In this document: positions 1-5,919 of the stretch, in pieces | Layout: each line of letters begins with the position of its first letter | How positions within the stretch are numbered: position 1 is the first letter of the stretch | From: Bacteroidota bacterium | GTDB lineage: Bacteria; Bacteroidota; Bacteroidia; Bacteroidales; UBA10428 | Assembly (NCBI GenBank): GCA_024640925.1 | Contig: JAHEEB010000307.1 | Location: forward strand, 1 to 5,919 | Direction of reading: 5' to 3' | Length of the DNA: 5,919 nucleotides | Translations under genes and position numbers: made by a program | Notes under the pieces: generated by a model | Seen by the model: the letters and a program-made list of their open reading frames with translations, nothing else | Database searches by the model: none | What the model was told of the DNA's origin: nothing

Positions 1-413
1 TTTTGCTTTGCAAGCATTAAATTATGTCGGGCATCATCATTGTCCTGATTATTCCTTAAAGCTTGCTTGTATGCCTCGACACTCGATTCGTAATTTTCTT
101 GTTTATAATATGAGTTTCCTATATTATAGTAATAATTAGAAAGCTTTTGTGGATCGTTTACTTTTCTAATAGCATCTTCATATTTGGAAATAGCCTGTCC
201 ATATACCTGTCTCTTATATAGTGTATTTCCAAGATTATAATTTGCCTGTGGCATATCTGGCTTTTTTTCTAAAGCTTCCCGATATTTTATTTCAGCTTTA
301 TCATAGCTTCCGGTTTTGTACTGATAATTTCCCCTGCGTGTTAATTGATTAGCAGTCTGTCCTTTTATGACAGCAAAAGAAGCCAGAAACAATATACTAA
401 TGTAAATTTTCAT
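1..413 (-). CDS. batC: BatC, TPR repeat protein (partial, C-terminus outside window)
   Basis: First 137 codons of a tetratricopeptide repeat protein, open to the left edge. It begins MKIYISILFLASFAVIKGQ, a signal peptide with likely cleavage near residue 18, so the product is exported to the periplasm. Three TPR units follow at about 22-55 (NYQYKTGSYDKAEIKYREAL), 56-89 (ANYNLGNTLYKRQVYGQAI) and 93-126 (YYYNIGNSYYKQENYESSV), each with the Gly/Ala/Tyr spacing of TPR helices. A DDARHNLMLAKQ segment (126-137), typical of the end of the BatC TPR array, is the last part visible. The family usually continues with a short low-complexity, charged tail. The ATG at 411-413 is 2 bases after the batB stop. 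TPR domains bind proteins, so a scaffold role for the BatA/BatB vWA domains is likely (inference). BatD and possibly BatE would be expected next, beyond the window. Confidence 0.92.
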   Translation of the reverse strand, partial: MKIYISILFLASFAVIKGQTANQLTRRGNYQYKTGSYDKAEIKYREALEKKPDMPQANYNLGNTLYKRQVYGQAISKYEDAIRKVNDPQKLSNYYYNIGNSYYKQENYESSVEAYKQALRNNQDNDDARHNLMLAKQ

Positions 414-415
414 AA

Positions 416-1435
416 TTAGTCGAATAACTTTATACTATTCAGCCATTTATTTTTTCTTTCAAAAAGAAGAACTTCAATAATAAATACAATCAGAGCAGCC
501 CAAATAAAATAGCTAAACTGGTCATCATACTCCGAGTATTTTTGCATTTCAATTTCTGCTTTGTCCAGTTTTGATAGCTCCTGGTAAAGTTTGTTTAACC
601 CAACATTACTTGTCGAAGCTGTAAAATACTCACCTCCACCAGCAATTGCAATATTGCTTAACATTTCCGGACTCATTCGGCTGGTCACCGGATTTCCATT
701 TTTATCAGTTAAAAAACCTGTTCCATCGAGCTTTGGAATTAAAGAGCCCAATTGAGAACCCATGCCTATTGTAAATACCTTAATACCCTTTCCCTTTGCA
801 GCAGTGGCAGCTTCAACTGCATTTCCTTCATGATCTTCGCCATCAGAGATAATAACAATTGCTTTGGAAGAGTTTTCGCTGGGCGAAAAAGAATGCACCG
901 CAAGGTTAATAGCCTCACCAATTGCCGTTCCTTGTTTTGATACATATTCCGGATTAACACTGGATAAAAACATCTTGGCCGATATATAGTCTGATGTAAT
1001 TGGTAACTGGGTATATGCTTCTCCAGCAAATATTATTAGTCCAATCCGGTCATTTTTCATCTTTCCAATCAGGGTGTTGATTGCTTGTTTTGCCCTATCC
1101 AACCTGTTTGGCGAAATATCGGTAGCGAGCATACTATTAGAAACATCAAGAGCAATTATCATCTCAATCCCTTCGCGTTTAACTTCTTTGAGTTTAGTTC
1201 CAAATTGAAGTCTGGCCAAGGCAAATATCAATAAAACCATGACAAACATCAACAGGGAAAATTTTATGAAGGGTTTAGAATTCGATTTCAAAGGCATTAG
1301 TTCTGCCACAAGGTTTGAGTCCCCAAATCTTTTTAACCGTTCCTTGTAATTTCTACGATATAAAAAATATACAATATATAGAACAGGGATACCTGCCAGA
1401 AAGAATAGAATATATACATCTCCAAACCTAAACAT
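416..1435 (-). CDS. batB: BatB, membrane-anchored vWA domain protein
   Basis: 339-residue paralogue of BatA. It has transmembrane helices at about 7-26 and 57-74, a vWA domain (about 90-290) and a final helix at about 307-325 followed by a basic tail (ERKNKWLNSIK). The MIDAS is intact: D97-x-S99-x-S101 in ALDVSNSMLA, T170 (QGTAIG) and D198 (ISDGED). Motifs typical of BatB include QFGTKLKEVKREGIEM (77-92), ATDISPNRLDRAK and YTQLPITSDY, the last replacing the TQCPLTTDH of BatA. Topology by basic-residue distribution (RRNYKERLKR after the first helix) again places the vWA domain in the periplasm. It starts 14 bases after batA, and its TAA is only 2 bases from the batC start, so batB and batC are very likely translationally coupled. 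In the family, BatB and BatC act together and are sometimes fused; here they are separate genes. Confidence 0.94.
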   Translation of the reverse strand: MFRFGDVYILFFLAGIPVLYIVYFLYRRNYKERLKRFGDSNLVAELMPLKSNSKPFIKFSLLMFVMVLLIFALARLQFGTKLKEVKREGIEMIIALDVSNSMLATDISPNRLDRAKQAINTLIGKMKNDRIGLIIFAGEAYTQLPITSDYISAKMFLSSVNPEYVSKQGTAIGEAINLAVHSFSPSENSSKAIVIISDGEDHEGNAVEAATAAKGKGIKVFTIGMGSQLGSLIPKLDGTGFLTDKNGNPVTSRMSPEMLSNIAIAGGGEYFTASTSNVGLNKLYQELSKLDKAEIEMQKYSEYDDQFSYFIWAALIVFIIEVLLFERKNKWLNSIKLFD

Positions 1436-1449
1436 ACCAATTAATTTTA

Positions 1450-2454
1450 TTAAGGTATTGAACGCATTATAGTAAATGAAACAATAATATCAGCAAAAAT
1501 TATTGTCAGAGCTAACCAAATAAGTGGCATAAAAGCTTCTTCGTGACGGTTATATTCTTTGACATCAATCTTTGATTTTTCTAATTTGTCAATTTCGGAA
1601 TATATTTGGCGGAGCTTACTATTATTTGTAGCCCTGAAATACTTGCCACCTGTATTTTTCGAAATGTGTTGCAAAGTGGCTTCATCAATTTCGACAGGCA
1701 TATTCTGATAGACAGTTCTACCCCAGAAATCAATAACTGGATAAGGGGCTTCACCTTTCGAACCAACACCAATTGTATATACTCTTATATTGAACTTTTT
1801 GGCCAGGTCCGATGCTGTAGCAGGATCAATAACTCCGCTATTATTTACTCCATCAGTTAACAGGATTATAACTTTACTAATGGCTTCTGAATCCTTTAAC
1901 CGGTTAACTGCATTTGCTAGTCCCACACCTATTGCAGTTCCGTCCTCAATTATTCCACTCTGTATTTTTGTTATTAGATTTGTTAATACCGCATGATCTG
2001 TGGTTAATGGACACTGCGTAAAACTTTCGCTACTAAAAACAACTACGCCCATTCTATCGTTTGGTCTGCCGGCAATAAACTCAACAGCAAGATCCTTAGC
2101 GGCTTCCAAACGATCGGGTTTAAAATCACGGGCCAACATACTACTCGAAACATCAAGTGATAAAACAATATCAATTCCAAGCATATTTATATTTTTTTGT
2201 CGGTCAATAGTTTGCGGTCTGGCAAGTGCTAAAATCATTAGAATAATAACAATCATTCTCAAACTAAATAATATATGGCGTAGTATTTCCTTATATGATT
2301 TTTTAACTGAAACAACCGGATCAATAGAGCTAACCTGAATACTGCTGTAATAATCCTTTCGTCTCCATATATAGAAGGCAATAAGGGGTATAATAATTAA
2401 CAGCAAATAGAGTAACCCCGGTCGTGCAAATTGAATTCCAAGAAGAAAACTCAT
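1450..2454 (-). CDS. batA: BatA, membrane-anchored vWA domain protein
   Basis: 334-residue inner-membrane protein with the standard Bat layout: two N-terminal transmembrane helices (about 13-30 and 60-78), a vWA domain (about 92-290) and a C-terminal helix (about 307-327). The loop between the first two helices is rich in Lys/Arg (WRRKDYY, VKKSYKEILRH), which by the positive-inside rule puts it in the cytoplasm and the vWA domain in the periplasm. The MIDAS metal site is intact: D101-x-S103-x-S105 (DVSSS), T173 (DGTAIG) and D201 (LTDG). LARPQ at 77-81, SSESFTQCPLTTDH (141-154) and the TIGVGSKGEAPYP segment are typical of BatA rather than BatB. It starts 24 bases after the BatD-like stop and ends 14 bases before batB. 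It probably binds partner proteins through metal-dependent vWA contacts. Assignment as BatA rests on these motifs and on lying directly upstream of batB. Confidence 0.94.
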   Translation of the reverse strand: MSFLLGIQFARPGLLYLLLIIIPLIAFYIWRRKDYYSSIQVSSIDPVVSVKKSYKEILRHILFSLRMIVIILMILALARPQTIDRQKNINMLGIDIVLSLDVSSSMLARDFKPDRLEAAKDLAVEFIAGRPNDRMGVVVFSSESFTQCPLTTDHAVLTNLITKIQSGIIEDGTAIGVGLANAVNRLKDSEAISKVIILLTDGVNNSGVIDPATASDLAKKFNIRVYTIGVGSKGEAPYPVIDFWGRTVYQNMPVEIDEATLQHISKNTGGKYFRATNNSKLRQIYSEIDKLEKSKIDVKEYNRHEEAFMPLIWLALTIIFADIIVSFTIMRSIP

Positions 2455-2468
2455 TTCTTAATTATAGT

Positions 2469-2478
2469 TAGATATCTA
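2469..2478. repeat. 10-base perfect palindrome in the BatD-like/batA gap
   Basis: TAGATATCTA is its own reverse complement and occupies the first 10 bases of the 24-base gap after the BatD-like stop, the longest gap in the window. It has no loop and no T-tract, so it is not a terminator. On the coding strand its first three bases supply a second in-frame stop (TAA followed by TAG). It may be chance in AT-rich DNA. Confidence 0.35.
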
Positions 2479-3852
2479 TTATACTTTACTGTTGCTTTTT
2501 AATATATTATCAACCTTACCGGTCAATATTGGTATTTCAATACGCTCGAAGGCTGTACTTTTAGTCTTTGGTTTGTAACGTTGTACAAACGTAAGTCCTT
2601 TTAGTTCGTTACTATTAAATGCTTTAATATATATCGCATCAGTTTTAATATTATTCATGGTAAATATTCCATCATATATATAAAGAGCCATTTCGGGGAC
2701 AGGACTATAATCCGAAATAAAATTTTCGGCCATTTTTATCGCTTCCTGATACTTATCCGATGTAAATTTCTGGGTAATTTTTTTCTCTTTAGAGATTATA
2801 ATAGCAAAGGGTACTAATGGAACCGGATTATCTTTTATCATCTCAATGGCATAATCTATACCCTCCGAGATAAAATCCATGAAATTATTGCTCTTGTTAA
2901 CTACAACGGGCGAGTGTCCATTGATATCATTCTTACAGGAAATCTTAATGAAATTGTATGCATTTTCCAAATGAAGGATATTTTCTTCAGGATTAGCATC
3001 TCCTTTGGCAAATTTTATTAAATCTGACAAATTCAACAGTGATGTTAACTCGTTCATTGGAAGCGTTTTGTCTAGCTCTTTTAATTGAATTACCTCCAAA
3101 ATTTCCTTTGTTGTTTTCTCCATTGCAAGAATATCGTATTTATTTTCGATATAAGTACGGATAATCTCAGTTAATCGTGTATAATATTCTTTCAGCCTCT
3201 TTTGTTGCCATAATTTTTGAGCCTTTAATTTATCTAGTTCGCGTAACGCAACAATATGGGGAGCTTCAACAACTGTTTCAATGCTCTCAAATTTTTTCTT
3301 TTTAATAAATCTGATAAGAAAAAATAAACAAACACCAAAAGCTAATAATCCGACAAAAAGGAATAAATATGGCTTAATATCATTAAACGTAAGTTTTACT
3401 TTTTCAATATTTTTAATATCTCTTATCTCACCGGTAGTATCAATAGCTACCCCAGCAATTTTCAGAAATTTAAGATCAGAAAAAAGAGTATCTCTCCCCT
3501 GAGGAGTAATACGAACTATAGGTTGCGGCGGAATAAACTGAACACCAATTTCGAAAGATGTAATAGAAAGAGTCTGAGTTATTTGCTCTTTGTTATTCTT
3601 TAGTTTAACCGAATCAATTTTTGGCTGACCAATTACCTCGATATATTTGGTTAAAGAATCGGCAATGGATGGAAAACGAATAATATCATCAGTTCCCTTA
3701 ATTACCAGGAATTTAAGGTTGACTTGCCGCCCAAGTTGTATTGAATCTTTATCCAGTATGGTTGAAACAGTATAATCCTGTGCTGATAAGTTATCGAATA
3801 GGAAGATATATACAAATAAAGGTAAGATGCTCTTCATTGGATGTCTCTTCAT
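2479..3852 (-). CDS. BatD-like/DUF4381-like membrane protein with extra C-terminal domain
   Basis: 457-residue single-pass membrane protein. A signal peptide (about 1-24, ending NLSAQ) leads into a periplasmic Ig-like beta region (about 26-135), where DSIQLGRQVNLKFLV and GVQFIPPQPIV are typical of BatD-type domains. One transmembrane helix lies at about 161-181, followed by RFIKKKK, which sets the C-terminus in the cytoplasm. Residues about 195-305 form a helical domain resembling the DUF4381/BatD cytoplasmic region (YYTRLTEIIRTYIENKY, then EKTTKEIL). Comparable proteins normally end near here; this one continues for about 150 residues with a separate alpha/beta domain (listed separately). 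The gene starts one base after the DUF58 stop. M6 (ATG at 3835-3837) is an alternative start that gives a more ordinary signal peptide and has a purine-rich AAGAGA upstream; the upstream ATG is kept because it abuts the DUF58 stop. It ends in tandem stops, TAA then TAG. It likely bridges the periplasmic BatA/B/C and cytoplasmic MoxR/DUF58 parts (inference). Confidence 0.9.
   Translation of the reverse strand: MKRHPMKSILPLFVYIFLFDNLSAQDYTVSTILDKDSIQLGRQVNLKFLVIKGTDDIIRFPSIADSLTKYIEVIGQPKIDSVKLKNNKEQITQTLSITSFEIGVQFIPPQPIVRITPQGRDTLFSDLKFLKIAGVAIDTTGEIRDIKNIEKVKLTFNDIKPYLFLFVGLLAFGVCLFFLIRFIKKKKFESIETVVEAPHIVALRELDKLKAQKLWQQKRLKEYYTRLTEIIRTYIENKYDILAMEKTTKEILEVIQLKELDKTLPMNELTSLLNLSDLIKFAKGDANPEENILHLENAYNFIKISCKNDINGHSPVVVNKSNNFMDFISEGIDYAIEMIKDNPVPLVPFAIIISKEKKITQKFTSDKYQEAIKMAENFISDYSPVPEMALYIYDGIFTMNNIKTDAIYIKAFNSNELKGLTFVQRYKPKTKSTAFERIEIPILTGKVDNILKSNSKV
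2482..2937 (-). other. Extra C-terminal cytoplasmic domain of the BatD-like protein
   Basis: Residues about 306-457 of the BatD-like protein. A polar linker (about 306-324) is followed by an amphipathic helix (MDFISEGIDYAIEMIKDN, 325-342), a hydrophobic strand (VPLVPFAIIIS, 344-354), a second strand (KITQKF), a helix (DKYQEAIKMAENFISDY, 366-382), and a run of strands containing YDG (393-395) and QRYKP (424-428), closing with ERIEIPILTG. The order helix, strand, strand, helix, multi-strand suggests one compact alpha/beta domain with no membrane segment and no catalytic motif that I recognise. From memory, small stand-alone bacterial proteins of unknown function share this plan and begin with a Met at the same place as M325. 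That likeness is unverified. The domain would sit in the cytoplasm, on the side where MoxR and the DUF58 protein work. Confidence 0.65.
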
Positions 3853-3853
3853 A

Positions 3854-4720
3854 TCATGCTCGTTTTTTAAACAGGGTCATTAATGGTTTGATATAATCGG
3901 AACCTGTAGTAAGATCAGCCGAATCAATACCATATTTCACAAACAGGTCGCGAATAAAATTCATTCTTGAAAGCCAATCGTCTTTATAAATTTGTTGTAT
4001 TTTTTTGCTTGACGAATCGACCCATATGCTTTTACCGGTTTCGGCATCTTTCATATTTATCAGACCCACCGAAGGAAGTTCAGATTCACGAATATCTGAT
4101 ATCTTTAATGCTATCAGGTCATGCTTTTTAGAAGCAATTTTGAGAGCATCTTCATAATTTTTATCCATAAAATCAGAAATAAGAAAGGAAGTAGAACGTT
4201 TTTTAATAACATTGGTAAAATACCTAAGTCCTTCCGATAGATTTGTACCTCTCTCTTCAGGTACAAAATCAATTAGTTCCCTGATTATCCTTAAGATATG
4301 TTGTTTACCCTTTTTTGGTGGGATGAATTTTTCAATTTTGTTACTAAACATAATCATCCCTATTTTATCATTGTTTTGGATAGCAGAGAAAGCTATAACA
4401 GCAGCTACTTCGGTAATCAGGTCTTTTTTTGTTGTCTTATTTGTACCAAAATCACGCGATCCGCTGATATCTATAATGAGCATTACTGTGAGCTCTCTCT
4501 CTTCCTCGAAAACCTTAACAAAGGGGTGATCAAATCTTGCAGTAACATTCCAATCGATATTTCTTAAATCATCGCCATACTGGTATTCACGAACTTCGCT
4601 AAATACCATACCTTTTCCTTTGAATGCACTGTGATATTCGCCAGCAAATATATGTTGCGACAATCCCCTGGTTTTAATTTCAATCCTTCTAACCCGTTTT
4701 AAAAGTTCCGCAGTTTCCAT
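3854..4720 (-). CDS. DUF58 family protein (soluble vWA-like partner of MoxR)
   Basis: 288-residue DUF58 protein without membrane segments, so it is predicted cytoplasmic. The DUF58 signature is clear at about residues 44-76: REYQYGDDLRNIDWNVTARF, then the HPFVKVFEEERE segment. Next comes a vWA-like fold with a complete MIDAS-type metal site: D84-x-S86-x-S88 (DISGS), T159 in a GTN loop, and D183 in LISDF. It is the short soluble class, unlike longer DUF58 proteins with N-terminal transmembrane helices. Proteins of this family are typically encoded next to moxR and are thought to be the ATPase's adaptor or substrate. Here only the small secreted-protein gene separates them. The ATG at 4718-4720 is preceded by an AAGAGA stretch that could serve as a weak ribosome site. 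The gene ends in TGA one base before the next start, indicating translational coupling. Family identity is certain; the cellular role is inferred. Confidence 0.95.
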   Translation of the reverse strand: METAELLKRVRRIEIKTRGLSQHIFAGEYHSAFKGKGMVFSEVREYQYGDDLRNIDWNVTARFDHPFVKVFEEERELTVMLIIDISGSRDFGTNKTTKKDLITEVAAVIAFSAIQNNDKIGMIMFSNKIEKFIPPKKGKQHILRIIRELIDFVPEERGTNLSEGLRYFTNVIKKRSTSFLISDFMDKNYEDALKIASKKHDLIALKISDIRESELPSVGLINMKDAETGKSIWVDSSSKKIQQIYKDDWLSRMNFIRDLFVKYGIDSADLTTGSDYIKPLMTLFKKRA

Positions 4721-4728
4721 GGTCTCTT

Positions 4729-5148
4729 TTATTTCATCTCTTTAATTGAAACGGTAAAAAACCAATCGCCTTCATCAAGGTTGACATTATAAAGCTTACC
4801 ATTTGAAGTGAAGTTCCAATTGTTATTATCAATCTTTGAATAATTCTGGTTTATATCCTCAAGAACATCATTTATGTTGCTATAATCACTCATAAATCGC
4901 ACCAATGTACAGATATTATTATCTGAAAGAAAAAATAAAACAGTGATTTCCTGAATTTTATCCTCGAATTTCAGGTAATTATATGTATTATTTATATCGG
5001 ATGTATTTAGCCTTAATGTGCTAAAGTTTTGTGTGATAATTTTGACAATATCATCCTTTTGTTTTCCAATATAATTAGTGTCGAAAAACGATGAATCGCC
5101 ATTTAACAAACTAAATAACAATATAATATTTACAATAAATACCTTCAT
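4729..5148 (-). CDS. Small secreted protein of unknown function in the Bat operon
   Basis: 139-residue protein that I cannot assign to a named family. Residues 1-17 (MKVFIVNIILLFSLLNG) look like a signal peptide. There is no Cys after it, so it is not an obvious lipoprotein, and a soluble periplasmic product is inferred. The mature part reads as mixed alpha/beta. A helix near 28-43 (IGKQKDDIVKIITQNF) is followed by strand-like segments around 57-80, then a helix near 88-103 and two closing strands (about 109-120 and 126-135). It has 21 Asn among 139 residues by my count, and a single Cys (C79). It starts at ATG 12 bases after the moxR stop and ends 8 bases before the DUF58 start, so it should be co-transcribed and probably works with the complex. 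Small secreted ORFs at this position occur in other Bacteroidota Bat operons as I recall, but I could not check homology. Real coding sequence is supported by the tight spacing and signal peptide. Confidence 0.85.
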   Translation of the reverse strand: MKVFIVNIILLFSLLNGDSSFFDTNYIGKQKDDIVKIITQNFSTLRLNTSDINNTYNYLKFEDKIQEITVLFFLSDNNICTLVRFMSDYSNINDVLEDINQNYSKIDNNNWNFTSNGKLYNVNLDEGDWFFTVSIKEMK

Positions 5149-5160
5149 ATATTTATCTGG

Positions 5161-5919
5161 CTAAGGTACCTCAACCGTATCAAGAATTGCAGTAATTATA
5201 TCTTCGGTTGTAATGTTTTCAGCCTCTGCTTCATAAGAAAGTCCAATACGGTGCCTCATGACATCATAACACACAGCACGCACATCTTCAGGAACAACAT
5301 AACCCCTTCGTTTAATAAATGCATATGATTTAGCAGCCTTAGCAAGGTTAATGCTCGCCCTGGGGGAGCTACCATAGTTTATAAGGTTTTCATATTTACC
5401 AAGTTTATATTTCGAAGGATACCTGGTAGAAAACACAATGTCCAAAATATAATTTTCTATTTTTTCGTCCATATAAACATCCTGAACCAAATTACGTGCT
5501 TTGATGATGTCCTCTGTTTTTAAAATAGTATTTGATTTTGGAAAATCTTTACCAAGATTTTCTCGAATAATCAACATTTCTTCTTCTTTCTTTGGGTAAT
5601 CAAGTACTACTTTGAGCATAAACCTGTCGGTTTGTGCTTCTGGCAAAGGATAAGTACCTTCCTGTTCTATAGGGTTTTGAGTTGCCAATACCATAAATGG
5701 TTTTGGAAGCGGAAATGTATTTGTTCCTATTGTAACCTGTCTTTCCTGCATAGCTTCGAGCAGGGCACTCTGAACTTTTGCCGGAGACCTGTTTATTTCA
5801 TCTGCAAGAATAAAGTTTGAAAAAACTGGTCCTTTTTTTACCTGGAATTCCTCACTTTTATGACTGTATATCATTGTACCAATCAAATCGGCTGGAAGCA
5901 AATCCGGTGTAAATTGGAT
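5161..5919 (-). CDS. moxR: MoxR family AAA+ ATPase (partial, N-terminus outside window)
   Basis: C-terminal 252 codons of a MoxR-type AAA+ ATPase, a cytoplasmic ATP-driven chaperone that usually acts with vWA proteins. The reading frame is open to the right edge, where it encodes IQFTPDLLPADLIG, a hallmark MoxR segment. The Walker A region and roughly 75-80 N-terminal residues therefore lie beyond the window (estimated from a usual length near 330). Numbering from the first visible codon, Walker B is LADEIN (38-43), followed by SALLEAMQERQV; sensor 1 is ATQNP (79-83); the YPLPEAQTDRF block with its conserved Arg is at 90-100; and the sensor 2 motif GSSPRAS is at 183-189. The C-terminal helical lid (about 190-252) is complete and ends in TAG. 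It is the first visible gene of the operon, 12 bases ahead of the small secreted protein gene. A TTG at 5899-5901 is an internal Leu codon, not the start. The family assignment is very secure; the exact MoxR subfamily is inferred from context. Confidence 0.96.
   Translation of the reverse strand: MQFTPDLLPADLIGTMIYSHKSEEFQVKKGPVFSNFILADEINRSPAKVQSALLEAMQERQVTIGTNTFPLPKPFMVLATQNPIEQEGTYPLPEAQTDRFMLKVVLDYPKKEEEMLIIRENLGKDFPKSNTILKTEDIIKARNLVQDVYMDEKIENYILDIVFSTRYPSKYKLGKYENLINYGSSPRASINLAKAAKSYAFIKRRGYVVPEDVRAVCYDVMRHRIGLSYEAEAENITTEDIITAILDTVEVP

Noticed and set aside
537..544. TATTTTTG on the plus strand, matching the Bacteroidetes -7 promoter pattern TAnnTTTG (also at 1963-1970)
   Set aside because: Both are antisense inside batB and batA, the motif is common by chance in AT-rich DNA, and no plausible plus-strand gene follows.
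766..1029. Minus-strand ORF in another frame inside batB, considered as a frameshift or overlapping gene
   Set aside because: The batB frame is continuous with all vWA motifs in order, so there is no frameshift; the second frame has no recognisable features.
2000..2338. Antisense ORF of 112 codons on the plus strand
   Set aside because: It lies wholly inside batA on the opposite strand. batA has a full set of family motifs, and the antisense translation shows no recognisable domain.
416..2454. batA and batB as a recent tandem duplication
   Set aside because: They share fold and MIDAS motifs but differ across most of their length and carry the distinct family-specific motifs of BatA and BatB. 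This is an ancient paralogous pair, standard for the operon.
4212..4567. Overlapping plus-strand ORFs (105 and 89 codons)
   Set aside because: Both mirror the conserved DUF58 coding region. Their products are composition-driven, with no plausible start context or domain.
4645..4652. TATATTTG on the minus strand, considered as an internal operon promoter
   Set aside because: It lies near the start of the DUF58 coding region, with no TTG at a suitable -33 spacing and no gene start a short distance downstream.
5899..5901. TTG as a start codon for moxR
   Set aside because: The frame continues upstream to the window edge with the conserved IQFTPD before LLPADLIG, so this is an internal Leu codon of a truncated gene.
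1..5919. Mobile elements, CRISPR arrays, tRNA or rRNA genes
   Set aside because: Nearly every base is within seven co-directional genes. I saw no direct-repeat array, transposase motif or RNA gene structure.

Overview
The window is a continuous stretch of a Bacteroidetes-type Bat operon (MoxR ATPase, DUF58 protein, BatA, BatB, BatC). All genes lie on the minus strand, so transcription runs from high to low coordinates. The DNA is AT-rich (about a third G+C by eye, not computed). The gene order moxR, small secreted protein, DUF58, BatD-like membrane protein, batA, batB, batC is typical of the phylum Bacteroidota. Low G+C and Asn/Ile/Lys-rich proteins fit Bacteroidales, Marinilabiliales or Flavobacteriia, but I cannot narrow it further from sequence alone.

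Layout in order of transcription: the C-terminal 252 codons of a MoxR AAA+ ATPase (5161-5919, truncated at the window edge); a 139-residue secreted protein of unknown function (4729-5148); a soluble DUF58 protein (3854-4720); a 457-residue BatD-like single-pass membrane protein with an unusual C-terminal extra domain (2479-3852); batA (1450-2454); batB (416-1435); and the first 137 codons of batC, a periplasmic TPR protein that runs off the left edge (1-413). The gaps between genes are only 12, 8, 1, 24, 14 and 2 bases. There is no room for internal terminators or large regulatory regions, and no stretch over 300 bases lacks a gene. The promoter is expected upstream of moxR, outside the window.

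How the parts probably work together (inference from topology and family knowledge): MoxR and the DUF58 protein form a cytoplasmic AAA+/vWA-like chaperone pair. BatA and BatB are anchored by three membrane segments, and the positive-inside rule places their metal-binding vWA domains in the periplasm. BatC (TPR) and the N-terminal Ig-like part of the BatD-like protein are also periplasmic. The BatD-like protein crosses the membrane once and so links the periplasmic and cytoplasmic halves. The Bat name comes from a reported aerotolerance role in Bacteroides fragilis; the molecular function remains unsettled.

The most noteworthy departure from the standard operon is the roughly 150-residue cytoplasmic alpha/beta domain fused to the C-terminus of the BatD-like protein. 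It looks like a captured stand-alone gene whose own start may survive as an internal Met. Second is the Asn-rich small secreted protein between moxR and the DUF58 gene.
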